Positions 45,091 through 55,037 of a stretch of DNA of 64,000 nucleotides are shown here, piece by piece. The stretch is from contig NZ_JOFQ01000002.1 in assembly GCF_000718305.1 (NCBI RefSeq), positions 124,001 through 188,000 of the forward strand, read 5' to 3'. The notes beneath the pieces are model-generated. The model was not told the origin of the DNA, ran no database searches, and saw only the letters and a list, made by a program, of their open reading frames with translations. This DNA comes from Streptomyces niger (GTDB lineage Bacteria; Actinomycetota; Actinomycetes; Streptomycetales; Streptomycetaceae). A program made the translations under genes and the position numbers. How positions within the stretch are numbered: position 1 is the stretch's first letter; the number at the start of each line of letters is the position of its first letter.

Positions 45091-45899
45091 AGTCCTCGTG
45101 CCACCTGTTCGATGAGTTCGGCGGACTCCTCGGGAGTGAGGGCCTGAGCTCGCAGAATGCCATATTTGCTGAGCAGGTTACCGAGTTGAGCCTGCTCGCT
45201 CACGAAGTAGCCACCGTCCTGCCCTTCGATGTAGGCGAGCTGTCGGTGCTCGTCCGTTTCCAGCAGGATCATCGGCCCGTCCAGTCCGCCATGTGTCCAA
45301 CGGTCCGTCGGCATGACCTGAATCTCGACGTGCCGCAGCCGTGCGACGTCGAGCAGATGACGGAGTTGCTCTCGGAGGACGCCCGGCCCGCCGAGTGGTC
45401 GGGTGATCGCGACCTGCTCCAGCACCATGCTGATGATGGGCACGGGCTTGCGGTGAAACAGCTTCTGGCGTTCCAGGCGGTCCGCGACCCTTCCTTCGAC
45501 GGTTTCGTCGTCCAGCGGCGGGCAGTGACAACCGAAGACCGCGCGAGCGTACGCCTCGGTCTGCAACAGGCCCGCCATAACGTGATTCGCGTAAGTGTGG
45601 ACGGCGACGGCCTTTGCTTCTTCGGCCGCGTACTCGTCGAACCAGGACGGCATGTGGCTGGTGCGCAATTGCTCTGCCACTGCAAGAAGTGCACCTTGTG
45701 CACCCAACGTCTCGTCCGCGACGGACACGAAGTGGCCTTTGGGCGGCCGCTCTCCGCGCTCCACCATGGCTACTTGGGATTTGGAATAGCCCACGCGGCG
45801 CCCGAGGGCCTCCTGCGACAGGCCGGTCCGCTCCCGGTGGAAGCGCAACAACGCGCCGAATGCCTTCGAGTTACCCGAGCCGTTCTCACGTGAGTGCAC
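45087..45899 (-). CDS. XRE regulator with DUF5753 domain (second set)
   Basis: A 270-residue protein: HTH at about 12-70 (LLRFHRERTGLSQEALGRRV, SKSQVAMVERGERPP) and DUF5753 at about 85-265 (NHVMAGLLQTEAYARAVFGC). GTG 45899 is chosen because AGGGAGG lies six bases upstream; the frame to 45953 is less likely. GTGCAC hexamers around the start (45894-45930) may be its binding sites. Coupled to the DUF397 gene. Confidence 0.9.
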   Translation of the reverse strand: MHSRENGSGNSKAFGALLRFHRERTGLSQEALGRRVGYSKSQVAMVERGERPPKGHFVSVADETLGAQGALLAVAEQLRTSHMPSWFDEYAAEEAKAVAVHTYANHVMAGLLQTEAYARAVFGCHCPPLDDETVEGRVADRLERQKLFHRKPVPIISMVLEQVAITRPLGGPGVLREQLRHLLDVARLRHVEIQVMPTDRWTHGGLDGPMILLETDEHRQLAYIEGQDGGYFVSEQAQLGNLLSKYGILRAQALTPEESAELIEQVARGL

Positions 45900-45930
45900 A
45901 GCTACCTCCCTGAAGTGCACCGTCGTGCAC
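45894..45930. promoter_or_regulatory. Three GTGCAC hexamers upstream of the XRE gene
   Basis: GTGCAC occurs at 45894-45899, 45915-45920 and 45925-45930; the last two form a 16-base palindrome with a CGTC centre. Spacing of the first two is about two helical turns. Candidate autoregulatory operator. Confidence 0.45.
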
Positions 45931-45983
45931 GGCAATCGTGTGGCACTGGTCACAGTGAACCGCGGCGAGGAATCGTCATCGGC

Positions 45984-46403
45984 ATGAACTCGCGAATGTC
46001 ACCCGATTTCGTCCCCTCCTGGCTGCCCGCGTCAGGGCATGCCCTGCGGCTCGTCGGCGTCCATTTCGACGCCATCCGCATCGGGGACCTGTTGGGGGAG
46101 CAAGTGGCGTACGAGCTGATGGCGTTCACCGACTTCCGGGCCGGGCCCATCGTGCGGGCCTCGACCCGGGGTCGGAACTCCTACTTCCTGCTGCCGCCGC
46201 GCACCGCCGCGGCATACGCCTGGCCGGTGGGGGCCGAGGTGATGGGGCGGGACGCACGGCACACGGCTTTCGTGGGCGTACCCGCGCTGTACGGGGACAC
46301 CTGGCCGCTCGACTGGCGGTCACTGCCCTGCGCGGAAGCGCCGTTCGTCGAGCCGGAGCTGCTGCAGGAGATGGTCGTGCGGGTGGTGGCCGGGGCCACC
46401 TAG
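45984..46403 (+). CDS. Hypothetical protein divergent from XRE/DUF397 set
   Basis: A 139-residue soluble protein that I do not recognise. It contains DAIRIGDLLGEQVAYELM, RGRNSYFLLPPRTAAAYAWP and a C-terminal helix; the pattern somewhat resembles the small divergent partners of XRE/DUF397 sets in Streptomyces. ATG 45984 is chosen (an earlier frame start at 45894 overlaps the operator). No signal peptide or membrane segment. Confidence 0.65.
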   Translation: MNSRMSPDFVPSWLPASGHALRLVGVHFDAIRIGDLLGEQVAYELMAFTDFRAGPIVRASTRGRNSYFLLPPRTAAAYAWPVGAEVMGRDARHTAFVGVPALYGDTWPLDWRSLPCAEAPFVEPELLQEMVVRVVAGAT

Positions 46404-46495
46404 GGCGGCGGATCAGGCGGTGGCGCCGCCGTCCACGGCCAGGTAAGTCCTCCGCCGCCCCCGGGCGCCCTCCCGCGGAGCGCACCGGTCCGGGC

Positions 46496-47185
46496 TCACG
46501 GGGCCGCGGGAAGGTACGGCTCGCCCACGCCCCAGCCCTGGTGCATCGCGTCGGCGAACGCCGCGGCGAGCAGGTGCTCGCCCGAAGGGGACGGGTGGGT
46601 GCCGTCGTACGTGTCGCGGTCCAGGACGTAGTCCGCCGGCGGGGACGCGAGGAGCAGCGGCGACTGCGGCGTGGAGAGGTCGGCGACGGCCTTCGCCAGG
46701 AGTTCGTTGAAGCGGTCGCACTCGGCGGCGAACGGAACGTCCGACAGCGCCCGGACGTTGGGGATGACGGGGAGGAGCACGGCGCGGAGGCGCGGCCGCG
46801 CGGAACGGGCCTCCGTGAGGAAGCGGCGGGCGTTGGCGGCGGTCTGCTCCGCGTCCGTGTAGAAGCCGAGGTCGATGAGGCCGAGGGAGATGAGCAGCGT
46901 GTCGGCTTTGTGGGTGCGGACGGTGTCGGCGATGAGGGGGGCCATGTGCAGCCAGCCCTCGCCCCAGCCGGCGAGGTGGCGGCGGGCGCGCTCGGGGAAG
47001 GCGGGGTCGCCGTAGTCGGGCGAGACGGGCGCGGCGGCGGCGACGTCGTAGAGCGTGTCGCGCGGGCCGACGATGCGGTAGGGGCCGCCGTACGTCCGGT
47101 TGAGGTGCTGCCACATGCGGTAGCGCCAGGTGTAGTCGCCGGCGGAGCCGATGGTCATGGAGTCGCCGACGAACATGATCCGCAT
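46496..47185 (-). CDS. SGNH/GDSL hydrolase
   Basis: A 229-residue SGNH-fold esterase. Block I FVGDSMTIG carries the nucleophile serine (residue 9), a Gly/Asn-like block lies at LLISLGLIDLG, and block V is YDGTHPSPSGEHLL with the catalytic Asp and His. No signal peptide, so cytoplasmic. Substrate unknown. Confidence 0.88.
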   Translation of the reverse strand: MRIMFVGDSMTIGSAGDYTWRYRMWQHLNRTYGGPYRIVGPRDTLYDVAAAAPVSPDYGDPAFPERARRHLAGWGEGWLHMAPLIADTVRTHKADTLLISLGLIDLGFYTDAEQTAANARRFLTEARSARPRLRAVLLPVIPNVRALSDVPFAAECDRFNELLAKAVADLSTPQSPLLLASPPADYVLDRDTYDGTHPSPSGEHLLAAAFADAMHQGWGVGEPYLPAAP

Positions 47186-47275
47186 CCGGCCATTTTCGCC
47201 GATCGCCGGCCCGGCCGGTACGTGACGCTGGCCACGCGTCCCCGAGGAGCGGGGTGCTGATGGGAAGCTGGGGGC

Positions 47276-48301
47276 ATGCGTTCGCTTCTGTGCGCGGCAG
47301 GTGCCGCGGGGGTACTGCTCTTCGCGTCGGCCGCCGGCGCCGTGGCCGCGCCCGGCGGTGACCCGGAGCCGTTCACGATCAAGGACCCGCGGATCACCGA
47401 GTCCAGCGGCCTGGCCGCCAGCCGCGCGCACCCCGGCGTCTACTGGACGCACAACGACAGCGACGACGGGCCGTACGTCTACGCCGTGGACTCGCGGACC
47501 GGGCGGACGGTCGCGACCGTCACGATGCGCGGCGTCGGCGACCCGCGCGACGTGGAGGCGATATCGGTCGGCGCGGACGGTGACCTGTACGTCGGCGACA
47601 TCGGCGACAACCTCGACGGTTCCTGGGACCACGTCTGGATCTACCGCTTCCCGGAGCCGAAGCAGTTGCGCGACCAGACGGTGACGGCCACCCAGTACGA
47701 CGTGACGTACGCCGACGGGCCGCGGAACGCCGAGGCGATGATGGTCCACCCGAAGACCGGGCGGGTCTACCTCGTGTCCAAGAAGGAGGACGGGGGCGCC
47801 GCGCTCTACGCCGGGCCCGAACGGCTGAGCACGTCCGGGCCGAACGTCTTCCGGCGCGTCTCCGGCATCGACATGTGGGTCACCGACGGGGCGTTCTCGC
47901 CGGACGGCAGCCGGCTGATGCTGCGCAGCTACTTCGGCGGCCGGATGTACCACTGGCGGGACGGCCGCCCGAAGGACGACATCGGATCCATCGGCGTGCC
48001 GTTCCAGGGACAGGGCGAGTCGGTGACGTTCACGCCGGACGGGCGGTTCCTGATGTTCGGGTCGGAGGGCAGGGACAGCCAGGTGAAGCCGGTCGGCCTG
48101 AGCGGCGAGCAGCTCCCGGACTCGGTCTCCGACGACGGCTCCGCCACCCCTGGCGGTGACAAGAGCCCGGGCGGCTCCGGCGACTCCTCCGACTCCGGCT
48201 CCGGCGACTCGGAGAAGAGCAGCCCGGCCGTCACCGGCGTCATCGTCATCGGCATCGCGATCGCCGCGATCCTGGCCGTCCGCCGCCGCGGCCGCCGCTG
48301 A
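47276..48301 (+). CDS. Secreted membrane-anchored propeller-like protein
   Basis: A 341-residue protein with a signal peptide (MRSLLCAAGAAGVLLFASAA, cut near residue 24), a 250-residue beta-rich domain with WD/YVTN-like blades (VYWTHNDSDDGPYVYAVDSR, ISVGADGDLYVGDIGDNLDG), a Ser/Gly/Asp-rich spacer and a C-terminal helix followed by RRRGRR, which holds it in the membrane. Function unknown. It ends at a strong terminator. Confidence 0.82.
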   Translation: MRSLLCAAGAAGVLLFASAAGAVAAPGGDPEPFTIKDPRITESSGLAASRAHPGVYWTHNDSDDGPYVYAVDSRTGRTVATVTMRGVGDPRDVEAISVGADGDLYVGDIGDNLDGSWDHVWIYRFPEPKQLRDQTVTATQYDVTYADGPRNAEAMMVHPKTGRVYLVSKKEDGGAALYAGPERLSTSGPNVFRRVSGIDMWVTDGAFSPDGSRLMLRSYFGGRMYHWRDGRPKDDIGSIGVPFQGQGESVTFTPDGRFLMFGSEGRDSQVKPVGLSGEQLPDSVSDDGSATPGGDKSPGGSGDSSDSGSGDSEKSSPAVTGVIVIGIAIAAILAVRRRGRR

Positions 48302-48325
48302 GCGCGGACGGTGTCGTGGGACGGC

Positions 48326-48360
48326 CACGGGCCCCGGCGATCGTTTCGCCGGGGCCCGTG
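48326..48360. terminator. Bidirectional terminator
   Basis: Fifteen-base-pair perfect stem (48326-48340 with 48346-48360) and a 5-base loop between the convergent propeller gene and serC. Confidence 0.9.
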
Positions 48361-48383
48361 AGGGTGTCAGTGGAGGCGGCTGG

Positions 48384-49511
<1,128 letters not shown>

Positions 49512-49651
49512 CTAATCCGTCGCGCCGCCGCATTCTGACCGGAGTCCAGCCGTTGAGACAGGAGTGTCCGAGGACGGGCCGGGTGGCGTGCCGGGGGAGG
49601 GCCGGGCGTCGCAGGCCATCACCCGGCGTCCCGCGGGGCAGGCTGAGGGGT

Positions 49652-52519
49652 ATGGCTGAGCGTGCGCAGAGGGAGACAGGGACAGGAACGGCGGACCGGG
49701 AGCTGGTACGGGCCTTGACGGCGGCCGTACGCGGAGAGGTGTCGGGCAGTACGGCGGACCGGGCGCTGGTGACCATGGACGCGTCGAACTACCGGCGGGT
49801 GCCGCGGGCGGTCGTCGCGCCCCGGGACGCGGCGGACGTCGCGGCGGCGCTGGGCGTCTGCCGGGAGCACGGTGTGCCGGTGGTGCCGCGCGGCGGCGGG
49901 ACGTCCATCGCCGGGCAGGCCACCGGCACGGGCGTGGTGCTGGACTTCACCCGGCACATGCGGCGGATCGTGTCGCTGGACCCCGACGCGCGGACCGCCG
50001 TGGTCCAGCCCGGCGTGATCTGCGACGAGCTGCGCACCGCGGCCGCCGCGCACGGCCTGACCTTCGGGCCCGATCCGTCCACGCACAGCCGCTGCACGAT
50101 CGGCGGCATGATCGGCAACAACTCCTGCGGCTCGCACTCGGTGGCCTGGGGGACGACCGCGGACAACGTGAGCGCGCTGGACGTGCTGACGTACGGGGGC
50201 GAGCGGGTCCGCGCCGGCCAGGGGTTCGACGGGGTGCCGGGCGCCCTCGCGGACGGCGTGCGCGCCCTGGTCGATCAGCACCTCGCGCTGCTGCGCACCG
50301 GCTTCCCCGAGCTGCCGCGCCGGATCTCCGGATACGCGCTGGACACCCTGCTCCCCGAGAAGGGCGTCGACCTGGCGCGGGCGCTCACCGGCAGCGAGGG
50401 AACGCTCGGCGTGCTCACCGAGGCCACCGTGCGGCTGGTCGAGTCGCCGGCGGCGCGCGCCCTGGCCGTACTGGGGTACCCGGACGAGAGCGCCGCCGCC
50501 GAGGCCGCGCACACCCTGCTGCCGTACCAGCCCCTGACGGTGGAGGGCATGGCCTCCGACCTCGTACCGGACGCGGGCGGGCTGCCCAAGGGCGGTGCCT
50601 GGCTCTTCGTGGAGACCGGCGGCGCCTCGCCCGAGGAGGCGCGGGCGCGGGCCGAGGAGCTGTGCCGGGCGGCGGCCGCCGACGGCGTCACGGACCACAT
50701 GGTCGTCTCCGACCCGGCGGGGCAGCGCGTCCTGTGGCGGGTCCGGGAGGACGCCTCGGGGACGGCGACCCGCATGCCCGACGGCAGTGAAGCGTGGCCC
50801 GGGTGGGAGGACTGCGCCGTGCCGCCGGAACGGCTCGGTGGCTATCTGCGCGACTTCCGGGCGCTGCTCGCCCAGCACGGGCTGCGCGGCACCCCGTACG
50901 GCCATTTCGGTGACGGCTGCATCCACGTACGCATCGACTTCGACCTGCTGAGCGAGCCGGGCATCCGGCGCTTTCGAGCCTTCTCGCACGACCTGGGGGA
51001 CCTGGTCGTCGCGCACGGCGGGTCGCTGTCCGGCGAGCACGGTGACGGGCAGGCCCGCGCCGAGCTGCTGCCGAAGATGTACGGATCGGAACTCGTCGGT
51101 CTCTTCGGACGTTTCAAGGACATGTGGGACCCGGCGGGCGGGCTCAACCCCGGCATGCTCGTCCGCCCCGACCGCATGGACGACAACCTCCGCTTCGCCG
51201 TGCTGCCCCGGCAGCCCGTCGACGTGGAGTTCGGCTACCCGCACGACAAGGGGGACTTCTCCGCCGCCGTCCGCCGCTGCGTCGGCGTCGCCAAGTGCCG
51301 CAACACCGCCGTCTCCGGCGCGGGCGTGATGTGCCCGTCCTTCCGCGCGACGGGGGAGGAGCAGCACTCCACCCGCGGCCGCGCCCGGCTGCTGCACGAG
51401 ATGCTGGCGGGCGAGGTGGTCACGGACGGCTGGCGCTCGGCCGAGGTGCACGACGCGCTCGACCTCTGCCTGTCCTGCAAGGGCTGCCGCAGCGACTGCC
51501 CGGTGGGCGTGGACATGGCGACGTACAAGGCCGAGTTCCTGCACCACCACTACGCGGGACGGCTGCGGCCCGCCGCGCACTACGCCATGGGCCGGCTGCC
51601 GCTGTGGCTGCGCGCCGCGTCCGTCGCCCGGCTGGCCCCGGTGCTCAACGCGGCGGCCGGCGTCGGGCCGCTCGCCGCGCTGGCCAAGCGGGCGGGTGGC
51701 ATCGCGCCGGAGCGGACGATCCCGGAGCTGGCGCCGGAGCCGTTCACGCGCTGGTTCGCCCGCCGGTCCCGGGCCCGCCTCGGCTCCGGCACGCACCTCT
51801 TCTCCAGCGACCAGGTCGCCTTCCTCTGGCCGGACACCTTCACCAACCACCTCGCCCCGTCCGTCGGCCGCGCCGCCGTCCAGGTCCTGGAGGCGGCCGG
51901 GAAGGAGGTCCTGCACCCGGCGGGGCCGCGCGCCAAGCCCGTCTGCTGCGGCCTCACCTACGTCTCCACCGGCCAGCTCGACCAGGCGCGCAAGGTCATG
52001 CGGCGCACCCTGGACCGCATCGGCCCGGCGCTCGGCGGCCCGGTGGTCGTCCTGGAGCCCAGCTGCGCCGCCACTCTCCGCACCGATCTGCCCGAGCTGC
52101 TTTCGGACGACCCGCGCGCGGCGGAGCTGGCCCGCTCGGTGCGCACCCTCGCCCAGTACCTGGAGGAGTACGCGCCGGACTGGCAGCCGCCCCGGATCGA
52201 CCGCCCCGTCGCCGGTCAGACCCACTGCCACCAGCACGCCGTGCTCGGTGACGCGGCCGAGCGCCGCTTGCGGGAGCGCGCGGGGCTGACCGGGGAGCTG
52301 AGCGGCGGCTGCTGCGGCCTCGCGGGCAACTTCGGCTTCGAGAAGGGCCATTACGACGTTTCCGTGGCGTGTGCGGAAGAGCAACTACTCCCCGCCGTAC
52401 GGAATGCGGTTCCGTCCGCGGAGATCGTCGCCGACGGCTTCTCGTGCCGTACTCAACTGGCTCAGCTGGGCGAACGCCCCGGACGTCACCTCGCGGAGGT
52501 GCTGGCGGAGCACCTGTGA
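49652..52519 (+). CDS. FAD-linked oxidase fused to Fe-S/CCG domain
   Basis: A 955-residue fusion. Residues 30-250 are a VAO-type FAD-binding domain (VPVVPRGGGTSIAGQATGTG, CTIGGMIGNNSCGSHSVAWG), 260-520 the substrate cap ending in GEHGDGQARAELLPKMYG, 545-640 an iron-sulfur region with CLSCKGCRSDCPVGVD, and the rest two CCG-type cysteine-rich domains (PVCCGLTYVSTG, GGCCGLAGNFGFEKGHYD). This is the D-lactate / D-2-hydroxyacid dehydrogenase (GlcD-GlcF fusion, YdiJ-like) architecture; the acceptor is probably quinone through the Fe-S part. Exact substrate unknown. ATG 49652 follows GAGGGGT. Confidence 0.92.
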   Translation: MAERAQRETGTGTADRELVRALTAAVRGEVSGSTADRALVTMDASNYRRVPRAVVAPRDAADVAAALGVCREHGVPVVPRGGGTSIAGQATGTGVVLDFTRHMRRIVSLDPDARTAVVQPGVICDELRTAAAAHGLTFGPDPSTHSRCTIGGMIGNNSCGSHSVAWGTTADNVSALDVLTYGGERVRAGQGFDGVPGALADGVRALVDQHLALLRTGFPELPRRISGYALDTLLPEKGVDLARALTGSEGTLGVLTEATVRLVESPAARALAVLGYPDESAAAEAAHTLLPYQPLTVEGMASDLVPDAGGLPKGGAWLFVETGGASPEEARARAEELCRAAAADGVTDHMVVSDPAGQRVLWRVREDASGTATRMPDGSEAWPGWEDCAVPPERLGGYLRDFRALLAQHGLRGTPYGHFGDGCIHVRIDFDLLSEPGIRRFRAFSHDLGDLVVAHGGSLSGEHGDGQARAELLPKMYGSELVGLFGRFKDMWDPAGGLNPGMLVRPDRMDDNLRFAVLPRQPVDVEFGYPHDKGDFSAAVRRCVGVAKCRNTAVSGAGVMCPSFRATGEEQHSTRGRARLLHEMLAGEVVTDGWRSAEVHDALDLCLSCKGCRSDCPVGVDMATYKAEFLHHHYAGRLRPAAHYAMGRLPLWLRAASVARLAPVLNAAAGVGPLAALAKRAGGIAPERTIPELAPEPFTRWFARRSRARLGSGTHLFSSDQVAFLWPDTFTNHLAPSVGRAAVQVLEAAGKEVLHPAGPRAKPVCCGLTYVSTGQLDQARKVMRRTLDRIGPALGGPVVVLEPSCAATLRTDLPELLSDDPRAAELARSVRTLAQYLEEYAPDWQPPRIDRPVAGQTHCHQHAVLGDAAERRLRERAGLTGELSGGCCGLAGNFGFEKGHYDVSVACAEEQLLPAVRNAVPSAEIVADGFSCRTQLAQLGERPGRHLAEVLAEHL

Positions 52520-52603
52520 CGGAACGGCCGGAAATGTGCGATCGCAACGAAGTCGCGGAAAGTGCATTTTTTCGAGTGGCGGTCGGACCGTAGCTTGGGG
52601 GAC

Positions 52604-53626
52604 GTGAATCATTCGTCTCCCCAGACCGGCACGCAGGCCGGCCCTCGCTCCCGTGCCACCTCCGGCCTCACGGACGCCGGTGCATCCCCGAAGCTCACGG
52701 CGGCCGACGCGGGCGCGGTGCCCGTCGCGGTACCGGCCTCCGAAGAGGTACGACGGGCCGAGCGGGCGCAAGCGGCCAACGGCCCCCGCGGGCGCATGGT
52801 GTCCGTGGGGCTGGTCATGGGCGGGATCATCTGCCTGCAGTTCGGCTCCTCGGTGGCGGTACTGCTCTTCCCGCGGGCCGGCGCGCTCGGCGTGGTCACC
52901 CTGCGCCTCGTCGTCGCGGCGCTGGTCCTGCTGGTCGCCTGCCGCCCGAAGCTGCGCGGCTACTCGCGCGGCGACTGGGCTACCGTGCTCGCCTACGGCG
53001 TCGCGCTGGCCGGCATGAACTCGCTCTTCTACCAGGCCATCGACCGCATCCCGCTGGGCGCGGCCGTCACCCTGGAGTTCCTCGGCCCGCTGATCCTCTC
53101 GATCGTGACCTCGCGGCGCGCGCTGAGCCTGGTGTGGGCGACGCTCGCGCTGGGCGGCGTCGCGCTGCTGGGCCGGCAGGGCTTCGACAGCCTGAACCTG
53201 GTCGGGGCCGGCTGCGCGCTGGCGGCCGGCGGGCTGTGGGCGGCGTACATCCTGCTGGCCGCCCGCGCGGGGCAGCGCTTCCCGGCGGCCGACGGGCTGG
53301 CGCTGGCGATGACCGTCGCGGCCGTCCTCAGCCTCCCGCTGGGCATCGCGAGCGCCGGGACGGCGCTGCTCGACCCGGTCACGATCGGCCTCGGCGCGGC
53401 CGTCGCGATGATGTCCTCGGTCGCCCCGTACACCCTGGAGCTGCTGGCCCTGCGCAAGCTCCCGGCCTCCGGGTTCGCGGTGATGATGAGCCTGGAGCCG
53501 GCCGCCGCGGCGACCGCCGGCTTCCTGGTCCTGCACCAGTCGCTCGGCTGGGCGGAGATCGCCGCCATCGCCATGGTCGTCCTCGCGAGCGTCGGCGCCG
53601 TCCGCTCCGCGAGCTCCGGCCACTGA
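52604..53626 (+). CDS. EamA/RhtA-type exporter
   Basis: A 340-residue protein with a 65-residue hydrophilic N-terminus and ten helices in two EamA halves (MGGIICLQFGSSVAVLLFPR, YGVALAGMNSLFYQAIDRIP, VTLEFLGPLILSIVTSRRAL). The closest characterised relative is RhtA, a threonine/homoserine exporter of the inner membrane. GTG 52604 follows TTGGGGGAC. Expressed in the same direction as the FAD oxidase but with an 84-base gap. Confidence 0.88.
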   Translation: MNHSSPQTGTQAGPRSRATSGLTDAGASPKLTAADAGAVPVAVPASEEVRRAERAQAANGPRGRMVSVGLVMGGIICLQFGSSVAVLLFPRAGALGVVTLRLVVAALVLLVACRPKLRGYSRGDWATVLAYGVALAGMNSLFYQAIDRIPLGAAVTLEFLGPLILSIVTSRRALSLVWATLALGGVALLGRQGFDSLNLVGAGCALAAGGLWAAYILLAARAGQRFPAADGLALAMTVAAVLSLPLGIASAGTALLDPVTIGLGAAVAMMSSVAPYTLELLALRKLPASGFAVMMSLEPAAAATAGFLVLHQSLGWAEIAAIAMVVLASVGAVRSASSGH

Positions 53627-53788
53627 CACTCCCGCCACGGCGACCGCGGCCGGGAAGGTGACCGCGCCCACCTCCCTCGCCGACGCCCGCTCCGCCCCGT
53701 CCCCTGCCGCCGTTGGTGTGAGGGGCCGGGGGCGGATGGATGAAGCCGCCGGAAATCGCGTGTGGCGGCTGTCCCTCCCCGGTCACAG

Positions 53789-53842
53789 GTCTCCCGTACG
53801 GGAACGAGGACGTGGCACGTCTCCCGTACGGAACGAGGACGT
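53789..53842. repeat. Direct repeat upstream of the Tat-exported protein gene
   Basis: Two near-identical copies of GTCTCCCGTACGGGAACGAG plus GACGT (53789-53813 and 53819-53842, one base shorter), each with CCGTACGG at its centre, 42 bases before the start codon at 53885. Candidate tandem regulator site. Confidence 0.6.
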
Positions 53843-53884
53843 ACGGACGGCGATCACGGGACGGCGACGGTGGGGCGACGCGGT

Positions 53885-54979
53885 ATGACGGGGATCGGGC
53901 GCAGGGAACTTCTCAGGTTCGGAGGCGCCGCGATTCTCGGCGGTCCGGCGCTGCTCACCGACCGGGCCGAGGCGGCCCCGCGACCACCGGGGCCGGGCCG
54001 CGAGCCGGTCCCCATGGTGAAGCCGGTCCCCGCCGAGGTCGGCATGCCCGACATCGACCTGCCGGCGGCCGCACCGAGCGGCGGGTACATCGACCTCTCC
54101 GGGCCGGCCACCTCGCTGTTCCAGAAGAAGCGGCTCACGCACGGCTCGGTCCTGCAGTCCTTCGCGTTCGACGAGGACAACGGCTACGTCTACGCCCTCC
54201 AGGTCGTCCAGGGCGGCGTCCGCCTCAAGGGCGAGACGCGCACGTACACCCATTCCCAGCGGGTCGCCCGCGGCGACCTGACGCTGAACCGCCTCACGAT
54301 GTCCGGGCGGCTGAAGGACCGGATGTTCCTCAAGGGCTTCGGGCACGGCGGCTCGCTCGGCGTCCAGGAACGGCCGGGCCGGGCACCCCTGCTGTGGACG
54401 GAGTGGGACGTCAACCCCACCTCCGGCTACGGCCGCGGCATCGCCTGCTTCACCTACGCCCCGAACCGCGTCCTGCGGGCCGGCGACCGCTCGCTGGCCA
54501 CCTTCCGCCCGCAGCCCGGCACCACGAAGAACCAGCCGGCGATCGACACGGTCACCGGCCGGCTGCTGCTCCGCTACCGCCGCCGGGGCGTCTACCGCTA
54601 CGCGCTCTACGACCTGGACGACTTCGGCCCGCGCGGCGCGAAGCCCGAGCCGCTCACCGACGTTGCGCAGCCGCCGCTGCGCAAGGGCGTCTTCTATCAG
54701 GGCCTGGCGCTCTCGGGGGACTACGCGTACCAGCTCACCGGCAGTCCGTACGGCCGCGGCAACCCCGCCTCCGGACTCGGCAACGCCCGCCTGGCCAGTA
54801 TCGACCTGCGTACCGGCACCGTCCTGCAGGAAGTCCGCACGACGGCCGGGCGGAACCTCAGCCCGCGCGAACCGGAGGGGCTGGCGGTCCTGCGCCGCGG
54901 CGGCGACCGCCTGGTCGCGGGCTTCACCTCGGGCAAGGTCAACCGCCGCCGCTTCTCCTTGTACGCGCACGGCAACTGA
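53885..54979 (+). CDS. Tat-exported beta-propeller-like protein (TagC-annotated family)
   Basis: A 364-residue protein. The N-terminus GRRELLRFGGAAILGG is a twin-arginine signal. The mature part has LTHGSVLQSFAFDEDNGYVY, then HGGSLGVQE and KNQPAIDTVTGRLLLRYRR, a pattern found in proteins annotated in Streptomyces as teichoic acid biosynthesis protein C and related to phage tail-tip propellers. The annotation name is historical; a secreted binding or glycan-related role is likely but unproven. ATG 53885 has only a weak ribosome site. Confidence 0.75.
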   Translation: MTGIGRRELLRFGGAAILGGPALLTDRAEAAPRPPGPGREPVPMVKPVPAEVGMPDIDLPAAAPSGGYIDLSGPATSLFQKKRLTHGSVLQSFAFDEDNGYVYALQVVQGGVRLKGETRTYTHSQRVARGDLTLNRLTMSGRLKDRMFLKGFGHGGSLGVQERPGRAPLLWTEWDVNPTSGYGRGIACFTYAPNRVLRAGDRSLATFRPQPGTTKNQPAIDTVTGRLLLRYRRRGVYRYALYDLDDFGPRGAKPEPLTDVAQPPLRKGVFYQGLALSGDYAYQLTGSPYGRGNPASGLGNARLASIDLRTGTVLQEVRTTAGRNLSPREPEGLAVLRRGGDRLVAGFTSGKVNRRRFSLYAHGN

Positions 54980-55037
54980 GACGTGGAAGGTGGCGTCGTG
55001 TCCGGCAGAGGCACGACCCCGCGTGCTCCGGGGCGTT

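Noticed and set aside
49619..52384. Minus-strand 921-codon frame
   Set aside because: Antisense to the FAD/Fe-S oxidase; no domain signature, Arg/His/Gly-biased composition.
53885..54979. Prophage tail gene
   Set aside because: It has a Tat signal and stands alone; no other phage structural genes, integrase or att sites are seen.
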